Positions 57,773 to 64,000 of a stretch of 64,000 bases of DNA are shown here, in pieces. The notes beneath the pieces are model-generated. The model was not told where the DNA came from and made no database searches. It was given only the letters and a program-made list of their open reading frames with translations. Location of the stretch: the NCBI RefSeq assembly GCF_028867935.1, contig NZ_JAPQNS010000019.1, positions 1-64,000 of the forward strand, read 5' to 3'. The position numbers and the translations under genes are program-made. Position 1 is the first letter of the stretch. The number at the start of each line of letters is the position of its first letter. This DNA comes from Flavobacterium sp. SUN052. GTDB taxonomy: Bacteria; Bacteroidota; Bacteroidia; Flavobacteriales; Flavobacteriaceae.

Positions 57773-58951
57773 TCAGTTTTCAGCGAGCAAGCCTTCGTTA
57801 TTCAAATACTGCCAGACGGTTCCTATATTACAAACACGCAAATTGGAGCGATACCAATAATCATCAGCCTGGGGCGTGACAATCAGATTAAGGGCGGCAC
57901 CCAAATCATCTATAGCGGATGTATTTCCACGACTAACAGTTGGGGTACTGCCATATTTTATTTCTACGGTCAGTTTTACTTTTGTGTTCTGTACCAGTAC
58001 CAAATCTAGTTCAGCTTTGTCTTTTGTTCGATAAAAATAGGGGTCAACATCGCTTCGCAGATTAGCAATGATTTGCTGAATTACATATCCTTCCCACGAA
58101 TTCACCAAACCAATATTCCCTTGAAGCCCTTCTAAATCCTGAATACCCATCAGGTGGTGCAACAGACCTGTGTCCCTGAAAAATAACTTCGGAGCTTTAA
58201 TCAGACGTTTGCTTACATTGGCGAAATAAGGTTGCAATCGTCGAATCAAAAAAGCTGATTCCAGAAAGTTTATGTATGTTTTTACAGTTGGCTGGGAAAC
58301 ATTCAACGAGTCAGACAAATCAGTGTAATTAAGTAAGCCTCCTTGAACATTAGTCAACATGCGGAGCATATTACGCATCGTATCGGGCGAGGCAGTCAAG
58401 CCTAAAGCAGGTAAATCTCGTTCGATGTACGTCTGTACAAAACCCCTGAACCACAAGCTGGCAGCTTTATCTGTTGGAGCCAGCAACGCATTAGGAAAAC
58501 CACCCCGTAACCAGTGTTGCTGGTAGGGATGATTGGCCACTTCCCGGTAATGGATTGGCTGTAATTCAAGGTACAGAATGCGCCCAGCCAACGTTTCCGA
58601 ACTTTGCCGTAATAAATCTGGCGAGGCTGATCCTAACAAAATAAATCGTCCAGGTTGTCGGTTGCGATCAATCATCGACCGTAACAATGGAAACAATTCG
58701 GGCATTCGCTGAATTTCGTCTAGTATGACAGTCTCATTTTCGTGTTCCTGAAAATACAGATCGGGCGCTATCAGGAGCTTATCACGATCAGCAAAATATT
58801 CGAGATCCAAATAAACACTAGGCTTCTCCAGCCGTGTTTTAATCGTGTTAACGAGTGTTGTTTTGCCTACCTGTCGCGGCCCTAGGATAGCAACGGCTGG
58901 TAAATAAGCTAATCCCTCTAGTACTTCGTTTTCAATGCTTCTCGTGATCAT
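57773..58951 (-). CDS. AAA ATPase with DUF4143 domain
   Basis: A 392-residue ATPase of the DUF4143 family. Walker A is LGPRQVGKTTL (about residues 23-33) and Walker B is TVILDEIQRM. LLGSASPDLLRQSSETLAGR is the sensor region. The C-terminal DUF4143 part begins near residue 185 and has a PD-(D/E)xK-like ending (ELDLVLVQNTKVKLTVEIKYG). Functions are unknown; members are common in mobile or defence-like contexts but also as orphans. Its start codon directly abuts a 65-bp perfect palindrome (58952-59016), and the gene is more AT-rich than its neighbours. Confidence 0.8.
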   Translation of the reverse strand: MITRSIENEVLEGLAYLPAVAILGPRQVGKTTLVNTIKTRLEKPSVYLDLEYFADRDKLLIAPDLYFQEHENETVILDEIQRMPELFPLLRSMIDRNRQPGRFILLGSASPDLLRQSSETLAGRILYLELQPIHYREVANHPYQQHWLRGGFPNALLAPTDKAASLWFRGFVQTYIERDLPALGLTASPDTMRNMLRMLTNVQGGLLNYTDLSDSLNVSQPTVKTYINFLESAFLIRRLQPYFANVSKRLIKAPKLFFRDTGLLHHLMGIQDLEGLQGNIGLVNSWEGYVIQQIIANLRSDVDPYFYRTKDKAELDLVLVQNTKVKLTVEIKYGSTPTVSRGNTSAIDDLGAALNLIVTPQADDYWYRSNLRVCNIGTVWQYLNNEGLLAEN

Positions 58952-59016
58952 ACCGCTATATTTAATCAGACAAATCTAAATTTTATTTTTAGATTTGTCT
59001 GATTAAATATAGCGGT
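58952..59016. repeat. 65-bp perfect palindrome abutting the ATPase start codon
   Basis: Arms of 29 bp (58952-58980 and 58988-59016) are exact complements with a 7-base loop, TTTTATT. The left arm touches the ATG (58951-58949) of the DUF4143 gene, so the whole 5' leader of that gene would fold into a hairpin. It is also a possible terminator for the upstream permease gene or a miniature mobile element. Confidence 0.8.
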
Positions 59017-59099
59017 AGCTTCTACTGTTACTGGATGTTTATCGCAACTCAAGCCTCTTAATTGTGTGCAATAGCACTAATGTGTGTCTGGCCTCACGC

Positions 59100-61757
59100 T
59101 TATTCGTTCTTCAGCACATTGGCCGGATTACTCCGCACTGCTTTTACGGTTTGCGAGCCGATTAGCAAAATAGCCAGCAGCATGACTATTACAAAACTGA
59201 TCAGTAATTCGGTCAGGCTAATGGGTTGGTGGTACGCAAAACTAGACAGAATCACCCTGTCGAAGAAGAGGTAGGTTGCTGGCAGTGCTACCAGTGAAGC
59301 AATCACCAACAACAGCAGAAAGCCTTTACTGAGCAGAAAAAATAAATTGCCCTCGCTGGCTCCCAGCACTTTACGGATACTAACTTCTTTCAGGCGAGTT
59401 TCGGTGGTGAAAACGACCATGCCAAATAGCCCCATTGACGCAATGCAAATAGCTAGAAAGGTAATGAAACCAATCACTTTAAGAATCAACGAAAACTGGC
59501 TGTAGGCCTGCTCTATCTGGTCGTCGTAAAATTTGGCATCCAGCGGATGTACTTTGTCAAGTTTCTGCCAGGCATTTTCTATACTGGCTAACGTAGCCGG
59601 ATAGTCGGTGGATTTGATACCGACATTCAGATAACCGGCGGACTCTTCGGATGAATAGCGGAACACCATCGGTTCTATTTTATTCTCCATAGTGCCGTAG
59701 TGAAAATCCTTCAGCACCCCCACAATGGCCAATTTTTTGCCGTCCATCGTGATGATCTCGCCCAAGGCTTTGGCTGGGTTGCGGTTTGCGATATTGAATC
59801 GTTTCAAGGTCTGCTCATTCACAATTGCTTCTGTTTCGGAACCTTGCACCGGTCGGGTATTGAAATTCGTTCCGGCGATAAATTTATGCCGATGCAACGG
59901 CAGGTAATTTTCATCAACAAAGTTGAGCCAGACCGATGCCGAATCGTCCTGCCTTTTGTATTTCATCGACGTTCCATACAGGCTTCCCAGGCTTGTAACC
60001 ATACGCGACGTGGCCACGGTACGAACAGCAGGCAATGCCAACAGTTCCTTTTTCAACAGGCTGCTCTTGTTTCCCTGCATCCGGATATTGAGGATATTTT
60101 CGGTAGTAAATCCTAAATCGAACGAGATAAACCCTTTGTACTGATTGTATCCTATTAGCGTAGCCGCGATGAAAATCAGCGAAAACGTGTATTGAATCAC
60201 AATCAACGCTTTACGCATGTTAACGTGCCGAAACACCTTGAGCGACGACGCATCTTTCAAGACCTGAATCGCCTTGATGCGGGAGAAAAACAGAGCTGGC
60301 ATAAATCCGGCAACAACGCCCACTGTTATGGCCATACACAGAAAATAGAAAACAAGCCGGGGCGAAAGTTCTAGCGTGAACAGGTCTGCTATGAACGGAT
60401 TCAGGGCTATAAACTGGGGTCGTAACACTAAAAATAGCCCAAACGAAAATACCAGTGCCAGCAACGAAATGATCACCGATTCGACAATAAATTGTCCGAG
60501 CACGTGACCTTTCAAGGCACCCATCACTTTACGCATACCCACTTCGCGAGACCGTCGCAACGAGCGGGCAATCGACAGGTTGGTATAGTTGAAACAGGCC
60601 GAAAGAATAATCACCAACCCTAATCCACCCAGAATCCACATTACCATTCCCGGAATACCAGGGCCAATCTCGTTGGTTAAATGTTTACCCAAAGCAATTT
60701 CATCCAGCGATTGCAGCGACAGCGTAATCTTCTGGTTTTTAATAGCCGCGTTTTCTGCTGCACTCAGCTTATCGAGGCTTGCCTGTATAGTTTGTTTACT
60801 CGCATTTTCGGGAAGTACCAGATAGACATAGTTGGAAAAAATGTTGCTCCAGTCCAGCAGCCCACCGTCGGCATCGGTAGTGCTTTGTCGAGCCAGAGTA
60901 GCAAAGGAAACCAGGGCCTCAAACCGCATGTGCGATCGTTTTGGTATATCCTGAATTATACCCGTGACCGTATAACTCAAGGTATCAAACTGTACGGTTT
61001 TGCCTAAAGCGTCGGCTTCACCAAATAGTTTTTTAGCTGTTTTATCGGTCAACACCAACGAATTGGGTTCACGAAGGGCAGTTGCCGGATCGCCCTGTAA
61101 CAGCGGGAAAGTGAACACGGTGAAAAACGATTGATCTGCCCAAAGCGCTTTTAGGGGCAGTATGGTCTCCCCTACTTCGGCATCGCCCGAAAACTCTCTT
61201 CTCACAATGGTTAGGGCTTCTATACCTGGGATGGTTTCCCGAACTTTATTGCCAGCCTTGATCGAGGTAGACGCAAAGGTCATAGCGGGCTGATTGGTGA
61301 GTTGGTTTTTGGTTGTAATACGGTAGATTCGGTCCTTTTTTTCGTGAAAACCATCGTACGAAAGCAGATCGGTCAGAAGGGCAAGTACCAACAATCCCAC
61401 CGACATGCTCACCGCTAAGCCGAAGATGTTGATAAACGAAAACAATTTGTTGCGTATCAGGCTACGCCGGGATGTTTTGAGATAGCTGCCGAGCATGATC
61501 CATTGGATGAAAAGGTTAAGAAAATCGGGTTTGCGGAGGGTATAGCTTCGGAAAAATTTGATAACATCAAGCGCATAAATCAGCCTTGCCCGTTTGACGC
61601 CTTTGGTTTGCAAATTGCGTTCAAAATATTCATTCAGATCACCCTGAAGGTCTTCGAGCAGCTCAGGGCGGCAATACCAGTTCAGCAGGCGTTGCGCCCA
61701 CCGGGGCGGCTCAACCGGCTTTTTGCCTAGTGGTTCGGGGTGATTCTGGTTGCTCAT
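59100..61757 (-). CDS. FtsX/MacB-type ABC transporter permease with N-terminal prefix domain
   Basis: An 885-residue inner-membrane protein with no ATPase domain. The first 80 residues are the 'permease prefix domain 2' found in Bacteroidota (PPRWAQRLLNWYCRPELLED). Then come the first TM helix (NIFGLAVSMSVGLLVLALLT), a large periplasmic MacB-PCD domain, three TM helices ending the first half (WILGGLGLVIILSACFNYTN onward), a second PCD region, and three TM at the end. The motif EVGMRKVMGA, repeated as EVSIRKVLGAS, is the FtsX coupling helix. Overlaps the PadR gene by four bases (ATGA), indicating one unit controlled by that regulator. Probably exports lipids, peptides or antibiotics. Confidence 0.85.
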   Translation of the reverse strand: MSNQNHPEPLGKKPVEPPRWAQRLLNWYCRPELLEDLQGDLNEYFERNLQTKGVKRARLIYALDVIKFFRSYTLRKPDFLNLFIQWIMLGSYLKTSRRSLIRNKLFSFINIFGLAVSMSVGLLVLALLTDLLSYDGFHEKKDRIYRITTKNQLTNQPAMTFASTSIKAGNKVRETIPGIEALTIVRREFSGDAEVGETILPLKALWADQSFFTVFTFPLLQGDPATALREPNSLVLTDKTAKKLFGEADALGKTVQFDTLSYTVTGIIQDIPKRSHMRFEALVSFATLARQSTTDADGGLLDWSNIFSNYVYLVLPENASKQTIQASLDKLSAAENAAIKNQKITLSLQSLDEIALGKHLTNEIGPGIPGMVMWILGGLGLVIILSACFNYTNLSIARSLRRSREVGMRKVMGALKGHVLGQFIVESVIISLLALVFSFGLFLVLRPQFIALNPFIADLFTLELSPRLVFYFLCMAITVGVVAGFMPALFFSRIKAIQVLKDASSLKVFRHVNMRKALIVIQYTFSLIFIAATLIGYNQYKGFISFDLGFTTENILNIRMQGNKSSLLKKELLALPAVRTVATSRMVTSLGSLYGTSMKYKRQDDSASVWLNFVDENYLPLHRHKFIAGTNFNTRPVQGSETEAIVNEQTLKRFNIANRNPAKALGEIITMDGKKLAIVGVLKDFHYGTMENKIEPMVFRYSSEESAGYLNVGIKSTDYPATLASIENAWQKLDKVHPLDAKFYDDQIEQAYSQFSLILKVIGFITFLAICIASMGLFGMVVFTTETRLKEVSIRKVLGASEGNLFFLLSKGFLLLLVIASLVALPATYLFFDRVILSSFAYHQPISLTELLISFVIVMLLAILLIGSQTVKAVRSNPANVLKNE

Positions 61758-62089
61758 AACGACCCTTCCAGATTAAAGCCCGGAATAACCCGCCAGAGCG
61801 ATTCGCGTACTTCCTTCGATCGAATCAGTGCAGCTTTACCCGATTGCGTTACCTCGTAATAGCGTTTGCGCTTGCCACCCCGCGCGCTGGTAGCCTCGCC
61901 CAGCCAGCTTTTCACCCATCCTTTTTCCTGTAGGCGATTCAATACGGCATGAACTACCCCAAGCTTGGCTACCCTGCCGGTATGTTTGCTTAACTCATCG
62001 CAAATAGCCACACTATAGGCTTCTGTCAACAGAGCCGCAATGGTCAGTAGTACCAGTTCTTCAAATTCGCCCAGATTGTCTCCCTTCAT
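61754..62089 (-). CDS. PadR-family transcriptional regulator
   Basis: A 111-residue winged-helix repressor: FEELVLLTIAALLTEAYSVA, then ICDELSKHTGRVAKLGVVHAVLNRLQEKGWVKS and the basic wing GGKRKRYYEVTQSGKAAL. It overlaps the permease start by four bases. Bacteroidota PadR and prefix-domain permeases are commonly adjacent. It probably represses its own operon until the cognate compound appears. A -7 box lies upstream. Confidence 0.88.
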   Translation of the reverse strand: MKGDNLGEFEELVLLTIAALLTEAYSVAICDELSKHTGRVAKLGVVHAVLNRLQEKGWVKSWLGEATSARGGKRKRYYEVTQSGKAALIRSKEVRESLWRVIPGFNLEGSL

Positions 62090-62126
62090 GGGTGTACTCG
62101 CTTTTATGGATGATTTATTAATTCAT

Positions 62127-62134
62127 CAAATGTA
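62127..62134 (-). promoter_or_regulatory. -7 box TACATTTG of the PadR-permease operon
   Basis: Exact TAnnTTTG match on the minus strand 37 bases before the PadR ATG (62089). The neighbourhood has a duplicated TACATACA-like motif, a possible PadR operator. No -33 TTG is visible. Confidence 0.45.
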
Positions 62135-62187
62135 TGTAATATAGTTTTATTAATTCCGTATTTGTATGTAAAATTTTTTAGAAGACT

Positions 62188-63030
62188 TTAGGTTTCCCGT
62201 ATCCCAAACACCCGTTCGGGGCCTCGCTCCTCCTGTAACAGAAAAGCGTTGGGCGTCAGGCTGGTAAACTCTTTGTAATCGCGGACTAAGTGTTGATAAT
62301 CGTAGAAGCCTAATTCGAGCGCGATACTTAGCCAATCTTTCTGAGGAGAAGTATTTTTGAGCTTTACCGACTCGTCAAAACGGGCAATGCGCGCATATAG
62401 CTTGGGACTAACGCCCTCACGTTCTATAAACTGCCGGTAAAATTGTTTGGTGCTCAAACATGCCTGGTCAGCTAACCAGTCTAATGAAACCTTGGAAGGT
62501 TGTTGAAGTATAAACTGGCTTACCTTATCAATGGGCCGTTGGCCTTTGCGTTTGGCTCTGTTGATCAGATAAACCAGGAAGTTTTCTACAATCGGAATCA
62601 TTTCAGTGTAGTGTCTAGTGTAGCTTAACCGTTCATTTACCCGACGGATTTCAGTAGAGAAAACGGCCTCGGCATCCAAAAACGAGTTAGTCAGTTCATG
62701 ACTTGGAATCCCCGTAAGCCGATACAAAGCGCCCGGCTGAAATTTCACCTGGAAGACCATGAAATCGCGTCCCACGTGCCGGTTGGTCACCACAGAATAT
62801 TGCCCATTTATGGTGGAACAGGGCTTGCTCAGCAGGTTTCCGTCAAAGCCATATTCTAGCTTTTCGGGATCTTTCGGGTAAAATGCCAGCGAATTTTCAG
62901 CGCGGGGCCAATAAGGTTTAACGGGCAAAACGGCCATCGACTGCGGGAACGAACAGCCTACAATCTGTAACTGCCGCACGTAGTCGCGCAGGGCGGGGCT
63001 GGGAAGTCGGTAGTCGTAGATGGCGTCCAT
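62188..63030 (-). CDS. AraC-family transcriptional regulator (DUF6597-type N-terminus)
   Basis: A 280-residue regulator. The N-terminal part (DYRLPSPALRDYVRQLQIVG, LLSKPCSTINGQYS) is the sensor half of the DUF6597-containing group. The C-terminal HTH is VSLDWLADQACLSTKQFYRQFIER with PKLYARIARFDESVKL, then a second helix pair (LSIALELGFYDYQHLVRDYKEF). The plausible target is the cupin gene located 61 bp upstream on the same strand, or itself. Confidence 0.8.
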   Translation of the reverse strand: MDAIYDYRLPSPALRDYVRQLQIVGCSFPQSMAVLPVKPYWPRAENSLAFYPKDPEKLEYGFDGNLLSKPCSTINGQYSVVTNRHVGRDFMVFQVKFQPGALYRLTGIPSHELTNSFLDAEAVFSTEIRRVNERLSYTRHYTEMIPIVENFLVYLINRAKRKGQRPIDKVSQFILQQPSKVSLDWLADQACLSTKQFYRQFIEREGVSPKLYARIARFDESVKLKNTSPQKDWLSIALELGFYDYQHLVRDYKEFTSLTPNAFLLQEERGPERVFGIRET

Positions 63031-63091
63031 TTTGGTGGCAGATGGTTTATATAATCAATTGATTACCAGTTGTCTATTATTATCTGCTCTG

Positions 63092-63670
63092 TTATTTAAA
63101 AACCAGCGGTGGGCCAACTACGTTCATGTCGTGATCGGCAAAGATTTTGGCCCCTTCCTGTGCCGAAGGTTTGCCCGTTAACGTACCTAATGCACGGAAA
63201 TAGTCTTCCATTTTACCCGACGGCTGAAACAAGAAAATCATCTTTCCTTTGTCGGTCAGTTGGGCAAAGGTATGCGGTACGTTTCGGGGTAAAAATATGG
63301 TATCGCCTGCTGTAAGCGTCTGCTGTTGGCCACCTACCTCAAACAGATAGTCCCCTTCGATTACGTAAAATACCTCGTCCTGATTTGGGTGAACATGCAA
63401 GGGCGGACCACCTTTCTCATTCCCAAAGTATTCAAAAACAGTGAGGTTACCATCGGTATCCTTACCTGAAATCTTGATATCATTCGGACTCGTGCCGCCA
63501 ATCCGGGTCGTTTCGTCAAAGCGGCTCTTGCCCGATTTAACCATAAAGCCTTTGGTAGTCCGTTCGGTTTGGCGACTTGCTGCTTTTGGCAAATTTGTCG
63601 ATTTACCTAATGCCGTTGTCGCTACGGCTGATGCTACCGTGGAGACGGTAATAAATTTTCTACGTTGCAT
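63092..63670 (-). CDS. Exported cupin-domain protein
   Basis: A 192-residue protein. ATG 63670 (MQRRKFITVSTVASAVATTA) gives a twin-arginine-like signal; a TTG six bases further upstream is not favoured. The cupin metal site is PPLHVHPNQDEVFYVIEG, with the second motif FLPRNVPHTFAQL. Exported single-domain cupins act as small dioxygenase- or sugar-binding-type proteins; this one is unassigned. It is followed downstream by the AraC-type gene. Confidence 0.8.
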   Translation of the reverse strand: MQRRKFITVSTVASAVATTALGKSTNLPKAASRQTERTTKGFMVKSGKSRFDETTRIGGTSPNDIKISGKDTDGNLTVFEYFGNEKGGPPLHVHPNQDEVFYVIEGDYLFEVGGQQQTLTAGDTIFLPRNVPHTFAQLTDKGKMIFLFQPSGKMEDYFRALGTLTGKPSAQEGAKIFADHDMNVVGPPLVFK

Positions 63671-63872
63671 AATCAATTCGTTTTAAATGAGTTATGCAAA
63701 ACTGCTCATTAAGCAAAGTAGTCTGGTGGTAAAAATCGGGCATTTTTTCTGGTGATTTCCGGGTAATATCACTTAATACTATATGGAAACTATCCGGTTT
63801 TGCCAGTAACTTGACCGCGTTAATGAACTTCGCTATTGGCCTTATAAGTATACCCCTACTCCCTCAAAACCT

Positions 63873-64000
63873 GTGAAACGGAAGCTTACCCATCGCCTAT
63901 TTTTATTCCTGATTACGCTGACAACAGCCTTACCAACTCTCGCCCAAACACCAGGCGGTGACTTTATCAATGGCGATTTACTCCCCAATGCGCCTGAACT
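63873..64000 (+). CDS. Partial secreted protein (5' end only)
   Basis: GTG 63873 begins a plausible signal peptide, VKRKLTHRLFLFLITLTTAL, ending LPTLAQ, followed by TPGGDFINGDLLPNAPE before the window ends. This continues open to the right edge. The start GDLLPNAPE hints at an alpha/beta-hydrolase-type secreted protein, but 42 residues do not allow a family call. Confidence 0.5.
   Translation, partial: MKRKLTHRLFLFLITLTTALPTLAQTPGGDFINGDLLPNAPE

Overview
The window reads as chromosome of a Bacteroidota, most likely a Cytophagales/Spirosomaceae member close to Spirosoma. Supporting signs are: type IX secretion (T9SS) C-terminal sorting domains on secreted proteins; GEVED-like, GIN (DUF2807), DUF1259, DUF2490 and DUF4126 families; TAnnTTTG-type -7 promoter boxes; and almost no Shine-Dalgarno sequences. 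This taxonomic call rests on recalled family distribution and was not searched. No rRNA, tRNA or CRISPR array was recognised.

Layout. 1-280: the end of a probable IS630-type transposase abuts a truncated PDDEXK nuclease (DUF1016/YhcG) gene. 394-2478: secreted M23 peptidase with DUF11 domains. 2570-4866: minus-strand run of five small paralogous helical proteins of unknown function. 5280-11576: very large secreted metalloprotease with sixteen repeats of about 85 residues. 11612-14103: arfB, a GIN-domain protein and purK. 14169-19367: sugar-acid/L-fucose-like oxidative catabolism genes (aldo/keto reductase, zinc dehydrogenase, MTHFR-like barrel, epimerase, mutarotase, FAH-family enzyme).

19891-28474: three tandem secreted trypsin-like proteases, two with T9SS sorting domains. 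28693-31717: recO, a double DUF1259 protein and chrA. 31882-38749: a BNR/Asp-box secreted protein convergent with a HEAT/cytochrome c lipoprotein. 38921-42820: DUF2490, DUF4126, and an alcohol dehydrogenase divergent from an AraC regulator. 43023-44259: an AT-rich two-gene unit (unknown 317-residue protein plus HicA-like protein), the best candidate for an undescribed small system here. 44488-53955: GH88, GlxA-like regulator, sialate esterase-like T9SS protein, PIG-L deacetylase, and an Lrp/ald divergent pair. 54048-64000: MXKDX repeat protein, PHP-GDPD fusion, 3-hydroxyacyl-CoA dehydrogenase, DUF4143 ATPase, PadR plus FtsX-type permease, AraC regulator, cupin, and a partial secreted protein.

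Many genes are exported (signal peptides ending AQ, sorting domains), suggesting a free-living degrader of proteins and glycans. A roughly 75-residue repeat module is shared by the serine proteases and the esterase. Intergenic space is rich in long perfect inverted repeats, some recurrent (GAACGCGGAT type), that probably end transcription between genes. Several start codons were moved downstream from the longest ORF on the basis of signal peptides or promoter boxes; these choices are stated per entry.
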